10,186 nucleotides of DNA, taken from contig CAJTNY010000037.1 of the NCBI GenBank assembly GCA_910577875.1, positions 1 to 10,186 of the forward strand, in the 5' to 3' direction. The stretch comes from an uncultured Christensenella sp. (GTDB lineage Bacteria > Bacillota > Clostridia > Christensenellales > Borkfalkiaceae). The position numbers and the translations under genes were made by a program. Positions 1 through 5,805 of the stretch are shown in pieces. How positions within the stretch are numbered: the first letter of the stretch is position 1; each line of letters starts with the position of its first letter. The notes under the pieces are model-generated. The model was given only the letters and a program-made list of their open reading frames with translations. It was not told the origin of the DNA and searched no databases.

Positions 1-44
1 CAAAGAAAATTCCGCTTAACGCGAAATAATATACAATTAAATAA

Positions 45-119
45 GGCCCGTTGGTCAAGAGGTTAAGACATCACCCTTTCACGGTGGTATCGTGGGTTCG
101 ATTCCCGCACGGGTCACCA
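45..119 (+). tRNA. tRNA-Glu (anticodon TTC)
   Basis: This folds as a complete cloverleaf with an encoded CCA end. The acceptor arm GGCCCGT pairs with ACGGGTC (one G-T pair). The anticodon arm is TCACC-CTTTCAC-GGTGG, giving anticodon TTC for glutamate, and the T-arm carries GGTTCGATTCC. The discriminator base is A. It is the only RNA gene seen and is the likely host gene beside which the element is integrated: its 3' end points into the element and the gene is left intact. A hairpin with a T-run follows it directly. Confidence 0.95.
92..119 (+). other. Candidate attachment site (attL) in the tRNA-Glu 3' end
   Basis: Tyrosine integrases commonly use the T-arm and acceptor end of a tRNA gene as attB, rebuilding the tRNA on insertion. 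Here an intact tRNA-Glu directly abuts the hairpin-rich left edge of a provirus that carries an integrase at its far end. A matching copy of this stretch would be expected to the right of the integrase, outside the window. No second copy was seen inside the window, so the site is inferred from context only. Confidence 0.4.
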
Positions 120-125
120 ATAATT

Positions 126-157
126 ATGCGGTAAGACAACAGTTTTACCGTATTTTT
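126..157 (+). terminator. Rho-independent terminator after tRNA-Glu
   Basis: ATGCGGTAA (126-134) pairs with TTACCGTAT (145-153) around a 10-nt loop, with one G-T pair, and is followed by TTTTATTT. It lies 6 nt after the tRNA and fits termination of the tRNA transcript. Confidence 0.7.
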
Positions 158-206
158 ATTTAATTTTATACAGTTTTTATATTACTTTTATTCACTATCA
201 GGGGCG

Positions 207-226
207 TTGCCCCCAATTGCCCCCAA
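207..226. repeat. Tandem 10-bp repeat TTGCCCCCAA (two copies)
   Basis: TTGCCCCCAA occurs twice head to tail, about 90-110 bp from the tRNA end. The same 9-mer, TTGCCCCCA, occurs inverted at 9094-9102 just upstream of the integrase. Placement near both ends of the element fits arm-type integrase or accessory-protein binding sites, but this is inference. Confidence 0.45.
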
Positions 227-264
227 TTTCATTATTAAATCAAAAGTCTGTTTTGTCCTTAAAA

Positions 265-287
265 GTCCGCGATTTTGCGGGCTTTTT
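265..287 (+). terminator. Terminator-like hairpin
   Basis: GTCCGC (265-270) pairs with GCGGGC (277-282), including one T-G pair, over the loop GATTTT. A run of five T follows on the plus strand. It would stop rightward transcription entering the element from the tRNA side. Confidence 0.55.
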
Positions 288-293
288 CGTTTT

Positions 294-308
294 CCCGACG
301 TCGGGACT
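294..308. repeat. Module-border palindrome, copy 1 (left end, shortened)
   Basis: CCCGACGTCGGGACT, the core and right arm of the palindrome found in full at 5786-5803 and 8537-8554. The left arm lacks the AGT that pairs with the terminal ACT in the other copies. It lies in the gene-free region beyond the 3' end of the structural genes. Confidence 0.7.
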
Positions 309-327
309 TACTTTCCCTTTGCGCGAA

Positions 328-370
328 TTTTAAGGGGAACAACGTCAGGAATGCCGCCGTTCCCCTAAAA
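328..370. other. Long imperfect hairpin
   Basis: TTTTA plus GGGGAAC (328-332 and 334-340, one bulged A) pairs with GTTCCCC plus TAAAA (359-370), giving about 12 bp over an 18-nt loop. There is no T-run directly after the stem that would make it an obvious terminator. On single-stranded DNA such a hairpin could serve as a complementary-strand origin or packaging signal; no function is shown by the sequence. Confidence 0.5.
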
Positions 371-533
371 GCGGCTTGCCTTACGCCGCGCACTCGCTTT
401 TTACACCCTTCCTATTATTCGCGCAGATTTACTTTTTCTGTAATCCGGCTTTTTTAAAGCTATTAAAAGTGAAGTCCCTTTTTATCCGACTTACTCTCTC
501 TTTATTATTTTACCACGTTCCAAACAAAAAAGC

Positions 534-580
534 GCGTGGGCTCTCCGCTAACCCGGCTGCGAGCCCCCACGCTTTTCTTT
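534..580. terminator. GC-rich hairpin ending the leftward operon (possibly bidirectional)
   Basis: GCGTGGGCTC (534-543) pairs with GAGCCCCCACGC (561-572, two bulged C) over a 17-nt loop. On the minus strand the hairpin is followed by TTTTTTG, and on the plus strand by TTTTCTTTTTTTATT, so it can act in both directions. It lies about 20 nt past the stop codon of the zot-like gene and is the natural end of the leftward transcript. Confidence 0.65.
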
Positions 581-592
581 TTTTATTGTTTT

Positions 593-2749
593 TCACTTTA
601 TCAAGACCTTATGCGTGTCGTACTGAAAAAAACTATTTTGCTCTAACAATTCGGAATCCTTTGCACGTTTACCTTCATACTCTTTTATATCGTCAATGCC
701 GACAGTATTCAGTTTTCCCCTTGCTTCATAGATACCGCTTAAACAGTCAGTCGAATAACGTTCAGACCATATCTTTTTAGACTGTATATAATATTTACGC
801 TTTAATGCTTCATCATCATTTCGTCCTTGTCCGATACTTAAAGACAATTTAGAACAACCGAATAAATTATTTACCCTTTCCCGGTGCGAACGCAGCTTTG
901 CAACGATATTCTTCATCAGATACATAGGCAGAGTATAATCTCCCCTATCATGGCGGTAGTTAAGATAATGCTTATCAAACTTATTTATTATAAATCCAGC
1001 AACCAAATCGAACAGCCAGAACGTAGAAAAGAACGGCAAAACCGGAGTCATTTCTGTCTTGCTTTTAATACTTATCTTTTCACCAAGTCCGAGCGTAGAT
1101 ATACCGAGTTCTTCGAAACGCTGTAAATCAGACAGCATGATAAGAAAACACCTATGACCGATATTAACTGCATGACGACTCATCATTGTATTCAAATCGA
1201 ATAAATCGTTCTCTTGATTACATGCAGCCTTGTCTACTCCTCTCTCTTTAAGCTTTTTAGAGTTTTGACGTTCTTTGTCTATTTCGGATATTACGTACAC
1301 GCCGAAACCGAAAGCGTAACGGTAAGGATTTTTTTCGTTCATTACCTTGCCGAGCCTTAACATATCATAATCGATAATATGCGAATGCCGGGAATAGCTT
1401 TCCATGAGCCTGCTATCCCTCTTAAAGAAATCCGTATTCCATAACGGGAAATTACCTAAATCATCTATAATCGTATCCACGCGTATAGAAAAATTAGATA
1501 CAATCAAAGCGCATTGCCGGGTATAAATATGATAAGCGCAAGCGTAATCTTCTATCGCTTGCCATACGGATATATCCTTTAATTCATCGTTATAAGTCAA
1601 ACCGTATCTATTATAATCATATCCAAATAATTTATCTATTCGGGGCTTACGCTGCCATTTCAGATATTTACTGCGTATTACCCGACGGCAACTCCACACG
1701 TCGTAAATTCTATGCTTACGGAACATTTTCTTTAAGAACTGTTCGAGATTTATCCAGGGGAAGTTCGGAAAGTGAAAATCGCTTTCGATTATCACTTCCA
1801 ACGCCATATCACGAAGCTTAACGTTCCCGGATAATGAAACATCAGTTATAAATTGTGTTTTTCCTAAGCCCATAGGTCCGTCCACTGTACTTGATACTCC
1901 GCGCTCATTTAAAAAGCCACGGTTACAACGTTCATGATGGTCAAGGCGGTCAAAGCCTATTTTCCGGGCGAACAAGTTCAAAGCAACGATTATTATTACA
2001 GCCCATATTAAATCCGGGATAAAGTCTATCATTACGGATAAGTCCATAAGCAGCTTTACAAGCTGCACGTAAATCGTTGTTGTACTTAACGCCGCAGAAA
2101 AATATAAAAAGTAAGCAAAGAACGAAATGACGATAGCTATTATATTAAAGCTGTAAGCCCATATCCACGCCAGAGCTTTAAGGTAATATGTATTTTCTCG
2201 GACGAAGCCGAAAAAGTCTTTGAGCCAATTTTTTACGGGCTTACATACCTTTAATTCAAAGCGTTTATATCCGCGCAGCGCTTTACTTTCTTTGGCGTAA
2301 TCGTTATTCTGTTTATGCGGAATAAAGATACTTGCTATAACCCAAATAAGGAATACCGGCATAAACACAAGAAGAAATTTCGTTATGTAAAAAAGAACGT
2401 CTGCGACCTTGCCCATATACGCAGAAAAGTTTTCCATTGAAAAGAACGTCGACCAATATCCGCTTAGATTCTCTTGAAGCTCTTCCCACGTTCTCGGAAG
2501 ATGTAAAGGCAATTCAAATGGCTGCTGCGTGAACTCGTTCACCGTCAATTCGCCGTGCAGTCCCAAATTAAAGAATTCAGATATGTAGAACTTGCCGGAG
2601 TTCCAGAACGCCACGCAGCTCTCCCATATCCGAAGATGCGCGTACTGGAAGAAGAACGGAATCAAGACAATGCTTGACGTGATGCACGCAATCATTATCC
2701 AATGACGGTAATCTTTCAGAGATTTAAAGTACTCTTTAATTCGCTGCAT
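593..2749 (-). CDS. Zot/pI-like phage assembly ATPase with N-terminal membrane helices (718 aa)
   Basis: A large membrane ATPase, best matched to the Zot/pI family that drives assembly and export of filamentous phage. Hydrophobic segments lie near residues 17-36, 115-143, 196-220 and 240-262. They are followed by a Walker A motif GPMGLGKT (291-298), a Walker B-like strand ending in an acidic pair near 484-491 (VYVISEID), and an SRHxxNIGHRxFLIMLSDLQRF segment (524-545) resembling the conserved HRH-G-D-I-x-L-x-T-Q region of Zot proteins. Another hydrophobic stretch lies near 570-588. I chose the internal ATG at 2749 because GGGGGTG lies just upstream and it starts 1 nt after the 32-aa gene's stop; a start at 2794 would add 15 residues overlapping that gene. 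Classical pI/Zot proteins are about 350-450 aa with the ATPase first and one membrane helix after it, so both length and order are unusual. A conjugation-type coupling ATPase is the main alternative. It is the last gene of the leftward cluster. Confidence 0.75.
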   Translation of the reverse strand: MQRIKEYFKSLKDYRHWIMIACITSSIVLIPFFFQYAHLRIWESCVAFWNSGKFYISEFFNLGLHGELTVNEFTQQPFELPLHLPRTWEELQENLSGYWSTFFSMENFSAYMGKVADVLFYITKFLLVFMPVFLIWVIASIFIPHKQNNDYAKESKALRGYKRFELKVCKPVKNWLKDFFGFVRENTYYLKALAWIWAYSFNIIAIVISFFAYFLYFSAALSTTTIYVQLVKLLMDLSVMIDFIPDLIWAVIIIVALNLFARKIGFDRLDHHERCNRGFLNERGVSSTVDGPMGLGKTQFITDVSLSGNVKLRDMALEVIIESDFHFPNFPWINLEQFLKKMFRKHRIYDVWSCRRVIRSKYLKWQRKPRIDKLFGYDYNRYGLTYNDELKDISVWQAIEDYACAYHIYTRQCALIVSNFSIRVDTIIDDLGNFPLWNTDFFKRDSRLMESYSRHSHIIDYDMLRLGKVMNEKNPYRYAFGFGVYVISEIDKERQNSKKLKERGVDKAACNQENDLFDLNTMMSRHAVNIGHRCFLIMLSDLQRFEELGISTLGLGEKISIKSKTEMTPVLPFFSTFWLFDLVAGFIINKFDKHYLNYRHDRGDYTLPMYLMKNIVAKLRSHRERVNNLFGCSKLSLSIGQGRNDDEALKRKYYIQSKKIWSERYSTDCLSGIYEARGKLNTVGIDDIKEYEGKRAKDSELLEQNSFFQYDTHKVLIK
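599..606 (-). other. Candidate rolling-circle nick site (TCTTGATA)
   Basis: The minus strand reads TCTTGATA, matching the nick-site octamer known for double-strand origins of pC194/pUB110-family plasmids (cut after TCTTG). It overlaps the last codons of the zot-like gene and sits just upstream of the large hairpin at 534-572. It is on the coding strand, which is the strand a filamentous phage packages, and the element's Rep is of the matching family. An 8-mer is expected by chance about 0.3 times on both strands of a window this size, so this is suggestive only. Confidence 0.35.
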
Positions 2750-2750
2750 C

Positions 2751-2849
2751 TCACACCCCCAACTGTCTGAACGTAAACGCGAAATAACCGACAACGACTA
2801 TTATTACAACTACTGCAATTATTCTTATTACGTTTTTCAAATTTTTCAT
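2751..2849 (-). CDS. 32-aa single-helix membrane peptide
   Basis: A tiny gene of ATG, 32 sense codons and TGA, encoding a short basic start (MKNLKN), one very hydrophobic helix rich in I and V (residues 8-24), and a short tail ending FRQLGV. Its ATG overlaps the TGA of the 60-aa gene (ATGA), and its own TGA is followed after 1 nt by the ATG of the zot-like gene, so all three genes are translationally linked. The size and single helix match the minor cap proteins pVII and pIX of Ff phages (33 and 32 aa), but such short sequences cannot prove homology. A virion cap, a small assembly partner of the ATPase, or a major coat subunit are all possible. Confidence 0.65.
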   Translation of the reverse strand: MKNLKNVIRIIAVVVIIVVVGYFAFTFRQLGV

Positions 2850-3028
2850 TTACGCTCCTTAAATTCGGGGAACACGTCGTCCGACATTTTATATTCCAAC
2901 CCTTGAATTAAGCAGCTTAATTTATAATCTAACAACGCTTCACGCTTACCGTCTATATAACCGGACACAATTCCGAATATAATATCTAAAACAAATAGAC
3001 CGATTACAACGTATAATAAAATTTCCAT
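2846..3028 (-). CDS. 60-aa membrane protein, possible minor virion or assembly protein
   Basis: One hydrophobic helix (about residues 3-24) is followed by a charged 36-residue tail ending in PEFKERK. There is no cleavable signal peptide. Translation is supported by AAGGA nine bases before the ATG, and the stop overlaps the ATG of the 32-aa gene. It begins the three-gene unit with the zot-like ATPase. Because a strong terminator (3357-3384) and an opposite-strand gene lie upstream, this unit needs its own promoter; the AT-rich stretch around 3045-3085 is the only place for it, but I could not pick one hexamer pair with confidence. In Ff phages the slot before gene I is held by gene VI, a membrane cap protein; equivalence here is inference. 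Confidence 0.7.
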   Translation of the reverse strand: MEILLYVVIGLFVLDIIFGIVSGYIDGKREALLDYKLSCLIQGLEYKMSDDVFPEFKERK

Positions 3029-3040
3029 TTTCTTAAATCC

Positions 3041-3069
3041 TTGATTTTATGTTTTCTATATGATAAAAT
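3041..3069 (+). promoter_or_regulatory. Possible promoter for the 90-aa gene
   Basis: TTGATT and TAAAAT are separated by 17 nt on the plus strand. Transcription would be expected to start about 7 nt later, at or next to the ATG at 3076, implying a leaderless or nearly leaderless mRNA. The region is very AT-rich, so chance resemblance is likely to be high. Confidence 0.35.
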
Positions 3070-3075
3070 TTATAT

Positions 3076-3348
3076 ATGATTTTTAATTTACTTAACACTT
3101 TAACAGACCCCGACAACATTCCAGACGGTTACGGCGGCTTAGATATGCGCCCAATTTGGACGTTAGTAATCACAATCATTGCCGTTGCCGTTATCCTTAT
3201 TTCAGCTTATATAATTTATTACTTATACAAGCATTCAAAAAATGAAGAAATTACAGATAAGAAATGGATTCCTTATGCAATTATAACAACGGCAGTAATA
3301 CTTACTATTTTGTTAGTTGTATTCTGTTGTCTTGCTTGTCAAAAATAG
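3076..3348 (+). CDS. 90-aa two-helix membrane protein sharing a motif with the 466-aa surface protein
   Basis: The only plus-strand gene inside the leftward cluster. The acidic N-terminal segment (residues 9-23) reads LTDPDNIPDGYGGLD and closely matches residues 387-401 of the 466-aa protein (LTDPDNIADGVGAAD); in both a membrane helix follows. Helices lie near 28-50 and 66-87, separated by a charged loop (KHSKNEEITDKK), and the chain ends CCLACQK. The matched codons differ at most third positions, so the likeness is kept at the protein level. ATG 3076 is the only start that includes the motif, because an in-frame TAA lies at 3064; there is no Shine-Dalgarno site. It converges on the 466-aa gene and shares a bidirectional terminator with it. 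It could be a virion protein (capsid subunit or pVI-like anchor) or an accessory protein that interacts with the 466-aa protein. No family is recognised. Confidence 0.7.
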   Translation: MIFNLLNTLTDPDNIPDGYGGLDMRPIWTLVITIIAVAVILISAYIIYYLYKHSKNEEITDKKWIPYAIITTAVILTILLVVFCCLACQK

Positions 3349-3356
3349 AATTACCT

Positions 3357-3384
3357 AAGAGGCGGTTATTTAACCGCCTCTTTT
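3357..3384. terminator. Bidirectional terminator between the 90-aa and 466-aa genes
   Basis: AAGAGGCGGTTA (3357-3368) pairs perfectly with TAACCGCCTCTT (3371-3382) over a 2-nt centre. TTTT-rich sequence follows on the plus strand; on the minus strand the stem ends in TCTT and is followed by AGGTAATT. It begins 9 nt after the 90-aa stop and contains the TAA stop codon of the 466-aa gene. Confidence 0.8.
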
Positions 3385-4770
3385 AAATATACTTTTCAGC
3401 AATTTAAACGGAGCGGAAATTAAAAATTTTATAACTTTTATAATAGATTTAAAAATTCCCTTAATAGGCGCTATAAAATTTAAACACAACACAAGCAATA
3501 CCACAAAAACAATAGTTAGAATTATCTTTATAAACATTTCCCAAAAATCCTTAAACGCTTGTACTAAATCCGCAGCGCCCACGCCATCAGCGATATTATC
3601 CGGGTCAGTAAGGTCGTTTACAACGCCTAAATCATAATGCTTGCCGCTTATATCCTGAAAATGTAAACGAAGTAAACCGACGTCGTAAACGTCCTCATAA
3701 TTATAAATGTGACCAATTCCGCCAGTCAGCGCAGAACCGTATTTATCGTCCGTTCTATCCGTTTCCAAATATGTAAAAACCCATTGACTTTCTTTTATTT
3801 TTTCTCTTTGAGTATCTGAAATTTTCACACCTTGTTTTAAGGCAGTTTCAATAAATTTTTCAGAAGACAAAATTCTATTCCATTTAAAATCTTTTGCGCC
3901 AAGACCGGGACCGCTATGCGACATTACGTCACTATCTTTAAGCGTTATAACCTGATTCTCTCTTATATTTGAATACACATAATTATCATTATGATTTTGA
4001 TTATAAACGTGACGAATTGAATAATTTAAATCGGCATCGTAAATATGCTTTATAACGTAATCTTCAACGTTGAAACAATAAAACCAACAATCCGTAGGTT
4101 TATCCGTTTTTATTAAATCACTCCAGGTCAGACCGTCTTCAAAAGTAAAATTTCCATTAAATACAGTTTCAACGTATAAAGTATCAAAAGTATTCATTTC
4201 ATAATGCTTACTACCATTTAAATCGCAAGCATACCATTGCTGCCCGACGGAATACGCTATATCGGTTTTCGGAAATGCTTCGTCGCTTTCGTCAAGGTCC
4301 GAATGAACCATACGGAAAATTTCAACTATGTTATAATATCTGTCGCCGTCCTTCGGAACAGTGAAGCCGTCAACGTAGTATTTATCCAACGTGCCGCTTG
4401 TAGAAATAAGCCGAAGATTGTACAGTTTTGGAGTTAAACCCACGCCGTTCACAGAATAACCGTAACTTATTGAAATTTTTGTACCTACAAGGTCGTATGT
4501 ATCATGGCACGGCTGATAAACGTAAACAAACAATCCTTTATTCGAACTTTCGGCAATTTGAATAACATACAATCCGTAATCGTCCGAAACGTAAGGATAA
4601 TCGCTATCATTGAAATCTTTATCCTTTCGCAAGTCCTGCAAGACTTCTGCCGAAGTTTCGGCACTTGCAACCTTAACACCGTAAATATCAACGAACGCAA
4701 GCAAGATAAGCAGAGCAGAGAGAACGGCTATTGATAAAAATTTGCATATATTTAAAATCTTATTTTTCAT
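3370..4770 (-). CDS. Secreted, C-terminally anchored surface protein, likely pIII-like adsorption protein (466 aa)
   Basis: The layout is a basic start, a hydrophobic helix, and a probable signal peptidase site after residue 37 (ASA-ET). A long, polar, aromatic-rich ectodomain follows (about 38-385), then the LTDPDNIADGVGAAD motif (387-401), one membrane helix (about 411-432), and a basic amphipathic tail ending KRGG. This matches the layout of filamentous phage pIII: exported, receptor-binding domains outside, C-terminal anchor. Its position shortly before the ATPase unit also fits the Ff order III-VI-I. No sequence family is recognised, so the function rests on architecture and context. The start has no strong Shine-Dalgarno site; a 9-bp hairpin lies 12 nt upstream, between it and the 299-aa gene. 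A host-type cell-surface adhesin is the main alternative. Confidence 0.7.
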   Translation of the reverse strand: MKNKILNICKFLSIAVLSALLILLAFVDIYGVKVASAETSAEVLQDLRKDKDFNDSDYPYVSDDYGLYVIQIAESSNKGLFVYVYQPCHDTYDLVGTKISISYGYSVNGVGLTPKLYNLRLISTSGTLDKYYVDGFTVPKDGDRYYNIVEIFRMVHSDLDESDEAFPKTDIAYSVGQQWYACDLNGSKHYEMNTFDTLYVETVFNGNFTFEDGLTWSDLIKTDKPTDCWFYCFNVEDYVIKHIYDADLNYSIRHVYNQNHNDNYVYSNIRENQVITLKDSDVMSHSGPGLGAKDFKWNRILSSEKFIETALKQGVKISDTQREKIKESQWVFTYLETDRTDDKYGSALTGGIGHIYNYEDVYDVGLLRLHFQDISGKHYDLGVVNDLTDPDNIADGVGAADLVQAFKDFWEMFIKIILTIVFVVLLVLCLNFIAPIKGIFKSIIKVIKFLISAPFKLLKSIFKRGG

Positions 4771-4781
4771 AATAAAATCTA

Positions 4782-4807
4782 TGGCGGTTGACTTTCACCA
4801 ACCGCCA
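4782..4807. terminator. Intercistronic hairpin upstream of the 466-aa gene
   Basis: TGGCGGTTG (4782-4790) pairs perfectly with CAACCGCCA (4799-4807) over an 8-nt loop. On the plus strand a run of T follows after CGCC; on the minus strand only the weak run ATTTTATT follows. It lies between the stop of the 299-aa gene and the start of the 466-aa gene. It could be a partial terminator or attenuator, or an mRNA end stabiliser. Its core GGCGGTT/AACCGCC is the same as that of the terminator at 3357-3384. Confidence 0.6.
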
Positions 4808-4819
4808 CGCCTTTTTTAA

Positions 4820-5719
4820 TTATTTAGAAACTGTTATTGATAAAATATCGAAAGAATTAGATAAAACACTTTCAGGTATTTCAACAAGTTTATCGGTTGT
4901 CTCATCTATTATCTGATAAACGAATAAACAATACTGAGTCTTTTTTTCTAAAACCAATGAAACACCATTATTCATGGTAGTTTTCTTTTGACAAATTATA
5001 TTGCCGTTTATTTCAGTTAATTCCATACAAAAAAGAGTAACACCGTATACTTCCGAAATATCATTAAATGTTATTTTTTCGCCGCCTTTTACAACCAATA
5101 AATCCTTAGAAGTTACAGCGTATTTATCCGTTGAAATAAAGCTATACGAGCCATTAGAATTAATATCAAAATCGCCGTGAACAAATCGCAACATTGAAAC
5201 ATTATCAACGCAGGACAAACGCTTAGCATAAGCCGTAACATATTTTATATTTTGATTTTTCTTTACCTTAACAGTCATCTGATTAGGATATGTAATCCTT
5301 TCCGTCCAGCTTATTTTTTCGTCCTCGTCATTAGTAGGAATGATTACAAGCCTTGCATAACCGTCGTGAATAACGCCCGAATAAGATTCCGAAAGGACGT
5401 CCGTACTTTCGATAAAATTATCCAAATCATCGTAGTAGTAAATTTGATAATTTATCTGATTATCGAAATCGAGCTTAATTTGAAGCCCGTCACACAAGAA
5501 CGCTTCCTTTGTATAAAGGGTGCTTTCGTCGGATACATATTTGCCGTCCGAGCCGAGATTACCGACGTCATAAATAAGCGTTACTTTCTTTAAATCGTTT
5601 TTAGTATAGTCCACGATAGCTTTAATGCCGAAAGAAAGCAACCCCAACGCCACAACGCCTGCAAGAGCAAGCCCAACAATTTTAAGTGTCTTTTTTGTTT
5701 TTGATTTCATTTTTGCCAT
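4820..5719 (-). CDS. Membrane-anchored beta-rich extracellular protein (299 aa), function unknown
   Basis: A highly basic start (MAKMKSKTKK) and one helix at about 13-33 form an uncleaved signal anchor, placing residues 40-299 outside the cytoplasm. The outer part is rich in alternating beta-strand patterns and seems to hold two similar units, about 60-165 and 195-299. In each, an L/V-rich strand and a G-x-x-I-x strand lead to a Y-containing strand, an acidic turn and a second Y-x-x-x-V strand (YARLVI at 121-126, YCLFVY at 263-268). Translation is supported by GAGG upstream of the ATG. It lies directly downstream of rep, after the second copy of the palindrome, and is the first gene of the structural module. 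It may be a second virion surface protein or a cell-surface component. No family is named with confidence. Confidence 0.65.
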   Translation of the reverse strand: MAKMKSKTKKTLKIVGLALAGVVALGLLSFGIKAIVDYTKNDLKKVTLIYDVGNLGSDGKYVSDESTLYTKEAFLCDGLQIKLDFDNQINYQIYYYDDLDNFIESTDVLSESYSGVIHDGYARLVIIPTNDEDEKISWTERITYPNQMTVKVKKNQNIKYVTAYAKRLSCVDNVSMLRFVHGDFDINSNGSYSFISTDKYAVTSKDLLVVKGGEKITFNDISEVYGVTLFCMELTEINGNIICQKKTTMNNGVSLVLEKKTQYCLFVYQIIDETTDKLVEIPESVLSNSFDILSITVSK

Positions 5720-5785
5720 TTTTTATACCTCGCTTTTTATTTATTTACTTTCCGGCTTGGCTTGCCGTTTAAGCTTGTTTAATTC

Positions 5786-5803
5786 AGTCCCGACGTCGGG
5801 ACT
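5786..5803. repeat. Module-border palindrome, copy 2 (end of rep)
   Basis: AGTCCCGACGTCGGGACT, a perfect 18-bp palindrome. It lies 2 nt beyond the stop codon of rep and before the 299-aa gene, the border between the replication and structural modules. It is identical to copy 3 over 22 bp (5785-5806 against 8536-8557). On the plus strand it is followed by TTTTT, on the minus strand by GAATT, so as a terminator it would work only against rightward (antisense) transcription. Confidence 0.85.
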
Positions 5804-5805
5804 TT

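Larger units (their letters stand above)
120..592. other. Gene-free left region rich in hairpins
   Basis: No convincing gene lies here; the open frames on the plus strand lack ribosome binding sites and consist of low-complexity sequence crossing hairpins. The stretch holds, in order: the tRNA terminator, a GGGGC-GTT-GCCCC hairpin at 201-213 overlapping two tandem TTGCCCCCAA repeats, a terminator-like hairpin at 265-287, a copy of the element's palindrome at 294-308, a long imperfect hairpin at 328-370, a GCGGC/GCCGC hairpin at 371-389, and a large GC-rich hairpin at 534-572. After excision and circularisation this would join the integrase end, so it is a plausible intergenic region carrying origin, packaging or att-arm functions. 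That role is inference. Confidence 0.55.

Noticed and set aside
275..780. Two plus-strand open frames at the left end
   Set aside because: They have no ribosome binding sites, run through hairpins and the zot-like gene's 3' end, and give low-complexity F/L/S-rich protein.
593..2794. 733-aa start of the zot-like gene
   Set aside because: The first 15 codons overlap the 32-aa gene in another frame, while ATG 2749 has a good ribosome binding site and a 1-nt gap after that gene.
3029..3385. Invertible DNA segment holding the 90-aa gene
   Set aside because: This would explain the reversed orientation, but I found no inverted repeats at the two edges and no invertase in the window.
4237..4734. 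Open frames on both strands inside the 466-aa gene
   Set aside because: They lie wholly within a longer gene with a signal peptide and membrane anchor, have no start signals and show no domain features.
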